From the NCBI RefSeq assembly GCF_000299415.1, contig NZ_AMPG01000001.1, positions 1 to 64,000 of the forward strand: a stretch of DNA of 64,000 nucleotides, in the 5' to 3' direction. This DNA is from Candidatus Microthrix parvicella Bio17-1 (GTDB lineage Bacteria > Actinomycetota > Acidimicrobiia > Acidimicrobiales > Microtrichaceae). Made by a program: the position numbers and the translations under genes. Each line of letters begins with the position of its first letter. Position 1 is the first letter of the stretch. This document shows positions 1-7,522 of this stretch, piece after piece. The notes under the pieces are model-generated. The model was not told the origin of the DNA. It ran no database searches and was given only the letters and a program-made list of their open reading frames with translations.

Positions 1-87
1 GTAACTATGCCGACCACACACACCTGGACAACACGCCACCACCAGCCACCCACCGAAAGGTCGGCATAGTCGCGGTGTCGGCATAGT

Positions 88-117
88 GCGTGCTATGCCG
101 ATGTCGGCATAGCACGC
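88..117. repeat. 30-bp near-perfect palindrome built from two GTCGGCATAG motifs
   Basis: Two 14-bp arms (88-101 and 104-117) are exact reverse complements separated by the dinucleotide TG. The arms extend the 10-bp motif outward by GCGTG/CACGC. A dimeric binding site or recombination core is likely. A transcript could also fold into a strong hairpin, but no U-tract follows, so I do not call it a terminator. Confidence 0.65.
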
Positions 118-121
118 CGAC

Positions 122-225
122 ATGACCCTCAAACAAAAAGCCATCGACCGCACCACCCCATCGGCGCCAAACCCGGCCGCTACCAACCACCCGACGAACT
201 CATCGCCTTCCTCGAGGGCATCTGA
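122..225 (+). pseudogene. Remnant of a recombinase/integrase C-terminal tail
   Basis: A frame from ATG 122 reads MTLKQKAIDRTTP. After a one-base frame change near 160 the text continues as GAKPGRYQPPDELIAFLEGI and stops at 223-225. The '(R/K)PGRY-P-(D/E)-L-AFLE' ending resembles the tail of actinobacterial site-specific integrases from memory; I could not search it. The remnant sits among the GTCGGCATAR motifs, which would fit the end of an integrase-type element. The rest of the protein would lie upstream of the window or is lost. Frame break visible; identity tentative. Confidence 0.35.
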
Positions 226-465
226 TTATGCCGACCAAACCCACCGAAAACCCCGCATCACACCGCCAACGTCAACCCAGTCGGCATAATCCGGTGGTCG
301 GCATAATGCTCCAGGCATCACCACCTGGTGCACGAACACCACCTGACGATCGTGACAACTTCCGACGGTCCCAGAATCGACACACGACCCAGTCGCCCTC
401 CACCGCGACGCTCAGCAACCTACCCCAGACCGACGCACATCGCTGCCTGAAGACAGGTCAAGCCG

Positions 466-829
466 ATGACGATGACCGAGGACGACCGATACCATCCCTA
501 CCAACAGCTCGAAGGAGCACTGGATGCACGAGGAGCCACCACAATGATGGAACTGCTCCCACCGGGTGGGCTGGGTCGACGTCGCCACCAAACGCGACCT
601 CGACCATCTGGGGGAACGCGTGGACCTGCAGTTTGACCAGTTTGAAGAGCGCATGGACCTTCAATGCGACAAGGTCGAGGAAAGCATGGACCTTCGCTTC
701 GACGCAACCGTGGCCAACTTTCGTGCCGACCTGGCAGAGTCGGGTCGGCGGATGCATGCCGTGGTCCTCACAGCGATCGTCGCTGCCACCAGCATTCTCG
801 CTGCGCTCTCGGTGTTCGGGCCCAACTGA
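466..829 (+). pseudogene. Small coiled-coil, single-TM protein, frameshifted
   Basis: From ATG 466 the frame reads MTMTEDDRYHPYQQLEG and reaches ELLPP at about 564, then runs into nonsense. The next frame resumes immediately as VGWVDVATKRDLDHLGERV and continues to a stop at 829. Removing one G from the GGG at 564-566 restores one reading frame of about 120 residues with the PPVGWxDVATKRDL block that I recall from small actinobacterial proteins. The middle holds near-11-residue repeats (VDLQFDQFEER, MDLQCDKVEES, MDLRFDATVAN) predicted as coiled coil. The C-terminus holds one membrane helix (about 20 hydrophobic residues ending SVFGPN). Function unknown; a membrane-anchored coiled coil similar in layout to DUF1640-like proteins. 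The break may be a sequencing error. Confidence 0.55.
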
Positions 830-908
830 CCCGCAGTGTCCGAAGCCATCACGTTCCGCAGACGTTGACCGCACTGACCGGCCCCATACCACGTGACTCA
901 ATTGCGTC

Positions 909-1178
909 ATGACGACTGAGTCGGTGCGATCCGTCCGCAACAACTTCTCTGATTTCATCGGACGGGTGCAGCAGCATCATGAACGGGTGACGATCACCAA
1001 AAACGGTGAGCCCGCAGCCGTACTCATCAGCCCCGAAGACCTCGATTCGATGGAGGAAACGCTCACCATCCTGTCGGAGCCCGGTGCCCGGGAAGAGCTG
1101 GCGGAAGCCGAGCAGTCGATCCTCGATGGCGATGTCGTCGCTGGAGCCGACGCCATCGCTGGCCTCCGCCCAAGGTGA
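909..1178 (+). CDS. Type II antitoxin, Phd/YefM (RelB-like) family
   Basis: An 89-residue protein with the Phd/YefM fold signature. The N-terminus (SVRNNFSDFIGRVQQHHERV) matches the 'R..fs.ll..v......v.ITKNG.PvAVLis.ed' pattern, and ITKNGEPAAVLISPEDLDSM is clearly present around residues 32-52. Family members bind operator DNA through the N-terminal half and neutralise a RelE-type ribonuclease with the C-terminal tail. The next gene overlaps it by 4 bp (stop/GTG), the standard toxin-antitoxin arrangement. Autoregulation with the toxin is expected, but no operator was identified in the 79 bp upstream. Intact, whereas its toxin partner is frameshifted. Confidence 0.88.
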   Translation: MTTESVRSVRNNFSDFIGRVQQHHERVTITKNGEPAAVLISPEDLDSMEETLTILSEPGAREELAEAEQSILDGDVVAGADAIAGLRPR

Positions 1179-1452
1179 CCGAGGGCAGCTACAACGTCGT
1201 GTTTTCGCGGCCTGCGGCACGGGCACTAGGAGAGCGGCTCCCCGCGGCGGTTGCAGTTGCGGCGATCGACTTCATCAACGGTCCGCTGTCCGACAATCAG
1301 CAACGGGTCGGGGGCCCGCTGCACGGCGAGCTCGAAGGGGCTGTCGAAGCGCCCGACGAGGCACGTACCGAACCGTGTACCGCATCGATCAGTCGACGCA
1401 TTCGGTGTTCGTTCTGCGCATCGCCCATCGTCGTGACGTGTACTCGACGTAG
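1175..1452 (+). pseudogene. RelE/ParE-family toxin, frameshifted
   Basis: Starts at GTG 1175, overlapping the antitoxin stop. The first frame gives residues typical of RelE mRNA interferases up to GPLHGELEG. The rest of the fold, RRGTYRTVYRIDQSTHSVFV...RIAHRRDVY, is encoded in the neighbouring frame and ends at 1452. The frame change falls around the GGGG at 1337-1340 and corresponds to one missing base. RelE toxins cut mRNA at the ribosome A-site; the Arg/Tyr-rich C-terminal part needed for this is out of frame. As written the toxin is dead while its antitoxin remains. A sequencing error in a G-run is the alternative explanation. Confidence 0.8.
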
Positions 1453-1490
1453 AACCTCCGCTCATGCTTTCGGCGTGGGGCCCTCACAGA

Positions 1491-2594
1491 TCAGCGGGGT
1501 CCTGGCCTGACGACGCCGATCAGTGACGCCAGGGCGTCCCGGCGCCGCAGCGATCTGTCCTCCAGGTGGGCCTTGGACGGCCAGGCGAGGGCGGTGAGGT
1601 ACGCGGCCCGATCCCGCAGTGACATCTCCCGGGCCACGTCCAGCTTGGCCCGACCCAGGCTGGAGCCCTCCCGCCGATGTCGCTCAACCATCACAACCTC
1701 GTCGGGGTCCAACCGGTAACCGGCCCGCCACTTCACCCACGCCGGAACCTTGACGCCGAGTCGATCGGCGACCAGGTCGACCGCCATCGCCAGCACGGCG
1801 CCGCCGCGCCACAGCTCCGCCTCGGGCACGACCACGTCCGGCCCGAGTTCGCCGTTGGCCAGGTAACCGGCCAGGTCCCGCAGGTTCATCAGCGCCGGCT
1901 GAGGCGACCCCAAAAGCAGGTGATAGGCCGAGTGCAACAGGCGGTGCTTCGAGCTCAGCGCCCCGAAGCTCACCCCGCCGATCTCGAAATGATCCGGATC
2001 AGCGAAGAGCCGGTCGAGCGGGATGCGATGCCCGAAGACCCCGTCGGCCGGCGTTCGGTGCAGGTCGAACTCGACGCCGTCGGGAAGCGTCGGGGTGACC
2101 GATTTGGCGAACCGTCGATCGAAGCCGTTGCGCCGCTCGGCCCACGGCAGCGTGCCTCCCATCGCGGTGAGCACCGCGACGGCCCGATCGATGTCGTGGG
2201 CCGCCACCAGCAGGTCGACGTCAGCGAACGTACGCACCGACGGATCGAGCGCGTCCAGGTGGGCGATCGCCGGGCCCTTGATCACCAGGTGCTCGACGCC
2301 ACCCGCCGCATCGAACGCCTCCCGCACCTCCAACAGGCGAACCTCCAGCTGGATGCACCACAGCAGCGCGCCGTGCTGGCGCTCCACCAGGTCGGCCTCG
2401 AGCTCCGGCGACAACTCGACGTCGCCGGACGCAGCGGCGGCCAGCAGTGGCCCGGTCAGCCGCGTCTGTTGCAGCCGCCCGGCAAACCCCGGCTCGTCGC
2501 TTTCCGGAGGAAGCTCGATGCCCGACGCGCCCGGAAGCCCCCAGGCGGCGATCGCGTGCAACGCGGTCTCGGGCGAAGCGACCGTTGCGGTCAT
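1491..2594 (-). CDS. Nucleotidyltransferase family protein (NTP_transf_5 type)
   Basis: A 367-residue protein with the hallmark of the uncharacterised nucleotidyltransferase family PF14907: a Lys-Gly 'VIKGPAIAH' element near residue 115 followed by RTFADVDLLV, whose Asp pair would bind metal in a polymerase-beta-like fold. A later 'EFDLHR' segment supplies the third acidic/His block, and SSKHRLLHSAYHLL is typical of the C-terminal helical part. ATG start at 2594 overlaps the stop of the PqqD-like gene by 4 bp (ATGA), so the two are translationally coupled. In other genomes this family often accompanies PqqD proteins in peptide or polysaccharide biosynthetic clusters, but no precursor peptide or radical-SAM gene lies here. 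Substrate unknown. Confidence 0.75.
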   Translation of the reverse strand: MTATVASPETALHAIAAWGLPGASGIELPPESDEPGFAGRLQQTRLTGPLLAAAASGDVELSPELEADLVERQHGALLWCIQLEVRLLEVREAFDAAGGVEHLVIKGPAIAHLDALDPSVRTFADVDLLVAAHDIDRAVAVLTAMGGTLPWAERRNGFDRRFAKSVTPTLPDGVEFDLHRTPADGVFGHRIPLDRLFADPDHFEIGGVSFGALSSKHRLLHSAYHLLLGSPQPALMNLRDLAGYLANGELGPDVVVPEAELWRGGAVLAMAVDLVADRLGVKVPAWVKWRAGYRLDPDEVVMVERHRREGSSLGRAKLDVAREMSLRDRAAYLTALAWPSKAHLEDRSLRRRDALASLIGVVRPGPR

Positions 2595-2893
2595 GGCGAC
2601 CCGGCCGGAACGACGGCGTCCGCAACCGACTCGATCAGCTGCGCGTCGACCAGCGAGTCGACGGCTGCCTGCACCTCGTCGGTCCGGACCTCGCCCAGCT
2701 CGGGCCAGATCTCCCGGATCCGCTCGGTCATCTCGTCAACCGAGCCCATCTCGTCGAGTACCAGCCAGACGAAGAGGGCCGACCCCTCAATGCCCACCGT
2801 GTCGTGCCCCGAGGCGCCAACCCATGCCCGACCATGCAGGGCACGGAACACCATGCCGTGGGCGCGCCGGTAGCGGAGAGGAGGGGCTGACAC
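2591..2893 (-). CDS. PqqD family protein (peptide-chaperone fold)
   Basis: 100 residues, GTG start. The sequence resembles RRE/PqqD winged-helix proteins: a beta-rich first half ending in 'EGSALFVWLVLDEMGSVDEM' (the usual 'N.tg..iW.lldG..t..ei' block), then a helical half with acidic VQAAVDSLVDAQLI. PqqD proteins bind leader peptides and present them to modifying enzymes. Overlaps the downstream nucleotidyltransferase by 4 bp. Only 8 bp separate it from the aldo-keto reductase remnant upstream. No RiPP precursor or maturase is visible, so the role is open. Confidence 0.75.
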   Translation of the reverse strand: MSAPPLRYRRAHGMVFRALHGRAWVGASGHDTVGIEGSALFVWLVLDEMGSVDEMTERIREIWPELGEVRTDEVQAAVDSLVDAQLIESVADAVVPAGSP

Positions 2894-2901
2894 TCAATGG
2901 A

Positions 2902-3395
2902 TCATATTCGCAACGAGATCATGTTGAACTCGTCCGGGTTGGGTCCGTTGCGCTGACCTCGGTCCAGCCCGGTCACCCGTGCCATCTCGTCGTCGGTCAG
3001 CTCGAAGTCGAAGATGTTGAAGTTCTCCTCGACCCCGCTGGCCGTGGTCGACTTGGGGAAGATGATGTCTCCCCGCTGGATGTGCCGGCGCAGCGCCACC
3101 TGGGCTGCGGTCTTGTCGTGCGCCTCGCCGATCCCGATCAGCGTGGCGTCGTCGAGCACCTGTTGAGCTTGCTGGTGACCAACACCTCCGAGCTTTCCCC
3201 CTCGAAGGCCCGCAACGCCTCACCCACCTGCATCTCGTTGCCGTACGTCTGGGCCGTGTCGATGTGGCGATACCCGGCGTTCAACGCCGTGAGCGTTGCT
3301 TCCTTCGTGTCGACCGGATCGATCTGGATCACCCCAAACCCGAGCTGCGGGATGTGCGCTCGGTCGTTGATCGTGACGTTGGGGACCGAGATCAT
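2902..3395 (-). pseudogene. Aldo-keto reductase with internal deletion
   Basis: Two parts of one AKR are present. The N-terminal part (ATG 3395) carries the beta-alpha start PQLGFGV, the catalytic Asp/Tyr motif HIDTAQTYGNE and the catalytic Lys in LVTSKLN. After about 3165 the text jumps, in another frame, to the C-terminal part (DKTAAQVALRRHIQRGDIIF, then FPKSTTASGVEEN, the usual cofactor-binding strand). The central 110-120 residues, including the catalytic His, are missing and the junction also shifts frame. Family proteins are about 275 residues; here about 160 remain. The loss is too large for a sequencing error, so this is a genuine relic or an assembly collapse. Confidence 0.85.
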
Positions 3396-3505
3396 CTGCC
3401 GGGTTTCCTTGGCATCGTGGACCGTACCCAGAGGGGTCGGCTGCCAAACGGGCTCAACTCACAGCACGCCGTGCGTTCGCGACCCGAAGTCGGCTCGTCC
3501 TCGGC

Positions 3506-4291
3506 TCAGGTCGCCGAGCGGCCCAGCTTCCAGTAGCCCCGCACCGTCGCCTGGGATCGGGTCAGGTTGCGCTCGTCGAACAGGTGGGTGCGGATCCGCT
3601 GCATCGCCGCCGCCTCGCCGGCCACCCAGACCACCTCCGGCATGACCCGTAGGTTCTCGATCGCCTCGATCATCGCTGTTCCCGGTGGCGAACCATCCGG
3701 CAGGTTGAGCCAGCGGACCGACGTCGCCGGACCGGCGTGCAGCTTCAGGCGGGCCTCCGGCTCGGTCAGCTCGATCCGAACGGTGACCGTCAGTTCGGGC
3801 GGCATCGCCTCAAGCAGTTGGTCGATGGCCGGGATGGCGGTCTCGTCGCCGGCCAGCAGGTAGGACGCAGCGTTCACATCGATGGCATACCCCCGGCCCG
3901 GTCCGGAGATGGCAACCTCGTCGCCGGGAGTGGCCGAGGCGGCCCAGCCGGCCGCGGCACCATCGCCGTGGGCGACGACATCGATCGTCAGCTCGTCGGC
4001 CTCGGCGTCGTGACCCCGGGGCGTGAACGTGCGAATCGGGGCACGGGATCCGTCGGACAGCTCGAACTGGTTGCCGGTCCAGCTCGGCAGCTCCAGCCGG
4101 CCGTCCGAGCGCGGCAACAGCAGGCGCACCGACGCCGCCGGTTCGTCGATCACCATCCCGTCGAGCTCGGGACCGGCGAGGACGAACCTTCGCATGCGGG
4201 GTGACAGATCCTCGGTGCGGCGCACGGTCGCCCGGCGAAACCGGGGCGGCTCCCGGCGCACCGGCACCGGGTTGGATCGCTGTGAGCTCAT
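3506..4291 (-). CDS. Siderophore-interacting FAD-binding protein (SIP/ViuB family)
   Basis: A 261-residue flavoprotein of the SIP family, which reduces ferric siderophores in the cytoplasm using NAD(P)H. N-terminal FAD-binding barrel: RRATVRRTEDLSPRMRRFVL, then the flavin motif R-T-F-T-P-R near residue 90. The C-terminal SIP domain has LLAGDETAIPAIDQLLE and the terminal aromatic block 'VRGYWKLG', both diagnostic. I chose ATG 4291 (MSSQRSN) over the longer frame because GGAAGG lies 8 nt upstream and the extra residues are low-complexity. No siderophore transporter or synthetase is adjacent. Confidence 0.9.
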   Translation of the reverse strand: MSSQRSNPVPVRREPPRFRRATVRRTEDLSPRMRRFVLAGPELDGMVIDEPAASVRLLLPRSDGRLELPSWTGNQFELSDGSRAPIRTFTPRGHDAEADELTIDVVAHGDGAAAGWAASATPGDEVAISGPGRGYAIDVNAASYLLAGDETAIPAIDQLLEAMPPELTVTVRIELTEPEARLKLHAGPATSVRWLNLPDGSPPGTAMIEAIENLRVMPEVVWVAGEAAAMQRIRTHLFDERNLTRSQATVRGYWKLGRSAT

Positions 4292-4334
4292 CGCACCACC
4301 CTTCCAGAGCGAACGGCAACCAGACGCACGCCCC

Positions 4335-5138
4335 TCAACCCCCGAAGTTGGGCGATCGCTTCTCGCGGTGGGAGGCCAGCCCCTCGCGGGCGTCCGGGCC
4401 ACCGAAGCCGTAGAACTCGGCGTACAGCGAGGCGTCGAATGCGGGGCCGGCCGAGCGGTAGTGGTGGTTGAGCGTGTGCTTGGTGAAGGCGATCGCCTCG
4501 GCCGATCCGGCGGCCAGGTCGGTGGCGATGCTCATCGCCTCGTCCTGCACGGCGTCGTCGTCGACGCACAGCGACACCAGCCCAATGCGCTCGGCCTCCT
4601 CGCCGCTGAGCGGACGGTTGGTCAGCAGGTGGTACTTGGCCTTGGCCATGCCGCACAGCAGCGGCCACGCCACCGCCGCATGGTCGCCGGCCGCCACCCC
4701 CAGGCGGGTGTGACCGTCGATGATCTTTGCGCTGCGCGCCGCAACCGACACGTCGGCCAGCAGCGCCGCCACCAAACCGGCGCCAACCGCAGGGCCGTGA
4801 ATTGCCGACACCACCGGCTTGGAGCAGTCGATGATGCCCCACACCAGGTCGCGCGCCTCGTTCAACACCCGGGTGCGGGCCGCACGATCGGCCATGATCT
4901 CGTCGAGCAGTTCGAAGCTTCCCCCGGCGGAAAACCCTTTGCCTGCGCCGCGGATCAGCGCCACCCGGGTGTCCGGATCGCGGTCGATCACCCGCCACAC
5001 GTCAGCCAGGCTGCGGTGAGCGTCGGCGTCGACCGCGTTGAGGCCCGGCGCGTCGAGCGTGAGGCGCAGCACCCCGTCGGCCGGCCGGTCCACCCCGAAC
5101 CCAGTGAAATCGCCGTAGAGACCGTCCGCATCCTTCAT
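4335..5138 (-). CDS. Enoyl-CoA hydratase/isomerase (crotonase) family protein
   Basis: 267 residues with the crotonase fold. The oxyanion-hole strand is [13 protein letters not shown] (usual AFSAGxDl, with Ser in place of Asp), and the second part is [13 protein letters not shown]. The region that normally carries the catalytic Glu pair reads [20 protein letters not shown], lacking the 'PE..lGl.Pg.Gg' text. This suggests an atypical acyl-CoA hydratase/isomerase or another crotonase reaction. Start set at ATG 5138; a longer frame adds 13 unlikely residues. Lies in a minus-strand run with the SIP protein downstream (43-bp gap) and the amidase upstream. Probably acts in lipid or xenobiotic acyl-CoA degradation. 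Confidence 0.82.
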   Translation of the reverse strand: MKDADGLYGDFTGFGVDRPADGVLRLTLDAPGLNAVDADAHRSLADVWRVIDRDPDTRVALIRGAGKGFSAGGSFELLDEIMADRAARTRVLNEARDLVWGIIDCSKPVVSAIHGPAVGAGLVAALLADVSVAARSAKIIDGHTRLGVAAGDHAAVAWPLLCGMAKAKYHLLTNRPLSGEEAERIGLVSLCVDDDAVQDEAMSIATDLAAGSAEAIAFTKHTLNHHYRSAGPAFDASLYAEFYGFGGPDAREGLASHREKRSPNFGG

Positions 5139-5183
5139 GGTTCGAGTCTGGCATTCATCACGAACAACGACCGCCACGACTGC

Positions 5184-6632
5184 TCAGGACGACGCTCCGG
5201 CGCCCGGGGCGTGGCGAGGCCAGGGTCGGACCTGCTCCAGGATGCGGGCCAGGCGCAACGGCACCTCGTCTCGGTGACGCTGGGTGACGATCTGGAGGCC
5301 CACCGGCAGGCCGTCGCCCGTGAGCCCGGCCGGCACCGAGACGGCCGGATTCCAACACAGGTTGGCGGGCATCGTGTACGGGGTTGCCATGCCCATGCCC
5401 AGTTCCTGCCCGGCGATCACCGAGGGAGGCGGCCCCTTGTCGGCAAACGCCGCCACCGCCGTGGTGGGACACAACACCACATCCACCTCGTCGAACAGGG
5501 CGGCCATGTGGTCCTGCAGGTCCTCGCGCAACCGCAGGGTGTCGGCGTAGCGGGGCATCGCCAGCTCCTCGGTCATCTCCAGGCCTCGGCGCACAAACGG
5601 GGTGAAGTCGTCGGCCAACTGCGGCCACATGCCCGGCTCCAGGCTCAACCACAGATCCGCTGCACCCGCCTGAAACCACAGCCGCACCGGATCCCCCAGG
5701 TCGACGACACCCTCGTCCACCGCCAGACCCGCAGCATCGGCCAACTCCTCGGCCGCCGAGCGGCAGAGGGACTCGACCTCGGGATCGGTCACCCCGAAGC
5801 CCAGGTCGGGCGACCAGCGGGCCCGCAGCCCGGCGGTCTCCAGGGTCTCGATCAGATTGCAGTAGTTCAGGTCGGTCGAGGGAAGCGACAGCCGGTCGCG
5901 AGCATCGGGCCCCGCAGTGACGTCAAGGTGTCGGGCCGCCTCGGCCACCGTGGTGGTCAACAGCCCGGCCACCGCTGTCTGCGATCCGCTCGGGCCCTCG
6001 ATCGGGATGCGCCCGTGGCTGGGTTTCATGCCCACCAACCCCGCGAACGATGCCGGGATTCGGGTGGAGCCTCCCCCATCCGACGCGGTGGACACCGGCA
6101 CCAACCCCGCCGCGACTGCAGCGGCCGACCCCCCGCTGGAACCGCCCGGCGTGCGCCCCTCACCCCACGGGCTGGTGGTGACCCCAAACGCGAGGGTGCG
6201 GGTGAAGCTCAGCGTGCCGAACTCGGGCGCCGCCGTCTTGCCCACCGGGACACCGCCGGCGGCGCGCAACCGGGCGACGTGGATGGAATCGGCCGCCACC
6301 GGCCCTCGACCGGCGTACACCGTCGACCCGTGGGACGTCGGCATGCCGGCGCAATGCTCCAGGTCTTTGACCCCGAAGGGAACGCCGGCGAACGGTCCGG
6401 GGTCCTCCCCCGCCGCCACCCGGGCGTCCACCCGGTCGGCCTGATCCCGCGCCCCGGCGGCATCGACGTGCACGAAGGCGTTCAGCGCCCCGTTGCCCGC
6501 ATCGATCCGTCCCAGGTAGTCGTCGACCACCTCACGGGCCGACAACTCGCCCTTGCGAACGCCATCGGAAATCTCAATGGCCGTCGGTTGCTCAATCCCG
6601 CTCAACGGTTCCCCCCAGGTCGTCAACCCCAT
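5184..6632 (-). CDS. Amidase (amidase signature family)
   Basis: 482 residues of the amidase-signature family, with all three catalytic elements: Lys in FGVKDLE near residue 80, the Gly/Ser-rich loop TPGGSSGGSAAAVAAG near 155, and the nucleophile Ser in SDGGGSTRIPAS. These enzymes hydrolyse amides, nitrile-derived amides or carbamates by a Ser-cisSer-Lys triad. No signal peptide, so cytoplasmic. The frame extends to 6791, but ATG 6632 (MGLTTWGEP) is preferred because the longer start would run about 100 bp into the NeuD-like gene and the extra residues do not resemble the family. GatB/GatC are absent, which argues against a GatA role. Confidence 0.9.
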   Translation of the reverse strand: MGLTTWGEPLSGIEQPTAIEISDGVRKGELSAREVVDDYLGRIDAGNGALNAFVHVDAAGARDQADRVDARVAAGEDPGPFAGVPFGVKDLEHCAGMPTSHGSTVYAGRGPVAADSIHVARLRAAGGVPVGKTAAPEFGTLSFTRTLAFGVTTSPWGEGRTPGGSSGGSAAAVAAGLVPVSTASDGGGSTRIPASFAGLVGMKPSHGRIPIEGPSGSQTAVAGLLTTTVAEAARHLDVTAGPDARDRLSLPSTDLNYCNLIETLETAGLRARWSPDLGFGVTDPEVESLCRSAAEELADAAGLAVDEGVVDLGDPVRLWFQAGAADLWLSLEPGMWPQLADDFTPFVRRGLEMTEELAMPRYADTLRLREDLQDHMAALFDEVDVVLCPTTAVAAFADKGPPPSVIAGQELGMGMATPYTMPANLCWNPAVSVPAGLTGDGLPVGLQIVTQRHRDEVPLRLARILEQVRPWPRHAPGAGASS

Positions 6633-6687
6633 CGTGCCAGATTCCCCAGGCTTGGCGCTGAGGAAGCGGGCGTATGGATCGCGGGGT

Positions 6688-7353
6688 TCAGAGGTAGCGC
6701 TCGCCCGGCTCCCGAGATCGTTGAATGCGGGCGGGCGCTCCCCAGGCCACCACGCCATCGGGTAAATCTCGGGTGAGCACCGCCCCGGCACCCAGCACCG
6801 AATGGTTGCCGATGGTCAGCCCGTGCCGCACGACGGCACCAATTCCAACCACCGAAGCGCACCCGATCCTCGCCGCCCCACCGATCAGCGCACCGGGTCC
6901 AAGGCTCGCCCCCTCGCTCAAAACCGTGTCGTGATCGAGGTTCGCCTGCGCCCCCAACAGCGCGTGCGCTCCCACCGACGCCTGCGGCCCAACCGAGGCA
7001 CCGGCCAGCACGACGGCACCGTCGCCCAGGCGGGCTGAGGCGGCGATCGAGGCCGTCGGGTGCGCCACGGTGGAGAACCTCAAGGACGGTTCGATGGCCA
7101 GCAGACGCTCGACGACCACCATACGGGTGTCGTTATCGCCGATACCGACGACCACCCCGTCGATCCGCCCCTCGCTCCACCATTCACCGACCGAATCAGA
7201 GCCGCCAACCACCGGCACGCCCAAGACCTCGCGTGCCGTCGGAACGACGTCGTCGTCGGCAACGGCCACAACCTCGCCGGTCGAACCGGCCCGGGCCGCA
7301 TCGATCACACACCGGGCGTGTCCCGACGCCCCGATCACCATCAGCCGATGCAC
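6688..7353 (-). CDS. NeuD/PglD-like sugar O/N-acetyltransferase
   Basis: 221 residues, GTG start. N-terminal nucleotide-sugar-binding Rossmann part with VIGASGHARCVIDAA, the 'G.sGHa.vv.d' signature of NeuD/PglD acyltransferases. The C-terminal half is a left-handed beta-helix of hexapeptide repeats (GDGAVVLAGASVGPQASVG..., GNHSVLGAGAVLTRDLPDGV) and ends with the typical WGAPARI. Family members acetylate sialic acid or UDP-amino sugars with acetyl-CoA. Its sugar pathway is not adjacent; an aminosugar/polysaccharide locus lies about 5 kb away (12.2-16.5 kb). Starts 56 bp upstream of the amidase. Confidence 0.88.
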   Translation of the reverse strand: MHRLMVIGASGHARCVIDAARAGSTGEVVAVADDDVVPTAREVLGVPVVGGSDSVGEWWSEGRIDGVVVGIGDNDTRMVVVERLLAIEPSLRFSTVAHPTASIAASARLGDGAVVLAGASVGPQASVGAHALLGAQANLDHDTVLSEGASLGPGALIGGAARIGCASVVGIGAVVRHGLTIGNHSVLGAGAVLTRDLPDGVVAWGAPARIQRSREPGERYL

Positions 7354-7522
7354 CGGGCCAATCTACGTCGCCTCACGGCGACCGTTCGGCCCATTCGAAA
7401 TCCCGGGGTCGCAATGGCGTGGTGGTCACACCGAACGCGGTCCGACACGTACAGCACCCCACAGCAGGCTTGATCAGATCTTGACGGGATGAGTCCTCGA
7501 CCAGGCGGATGTTCCCGGTGGG

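Larger units (their letters stand above)
5..307. repeat. Cluster of GTCGGCATAR motifs in both orientations
   Basis: Eight copies of a 10-bp motif, GTCGGCATAG/A or its complement, lie within about 300 bp. They start near 5, 60, 77, 93, 103, 226, 280 and 297. Copies 1-5 end in TAG and copies 6-8 in TAA; the copy at 93 has one mismatch. Such clustering is typical of protein-binding arrays such as recombinase sites or iterons. The neighbouring recombinase-tail remnant suggests end sequences of a tyrosine-recombinase-type element. The repeat is directly visible; its role is inferred. Confidence 0.7.

Noticed and set aside
228-896. 222-codon plus-strand frame
   Set aside because: Low-complexity Pro/Ser/Thr-rich; the coiled-coil protein in the other frames has a recognisable start and TM helix.
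4023-6776. 917-codon open frame on the plus strand
   Set aside because: It lies opposite the SIP, crotonase and amidase genes, which have clear family motifs; the frame is Arg/His/Gly-rich low-complexity text typical of antisense high-GC shadows.
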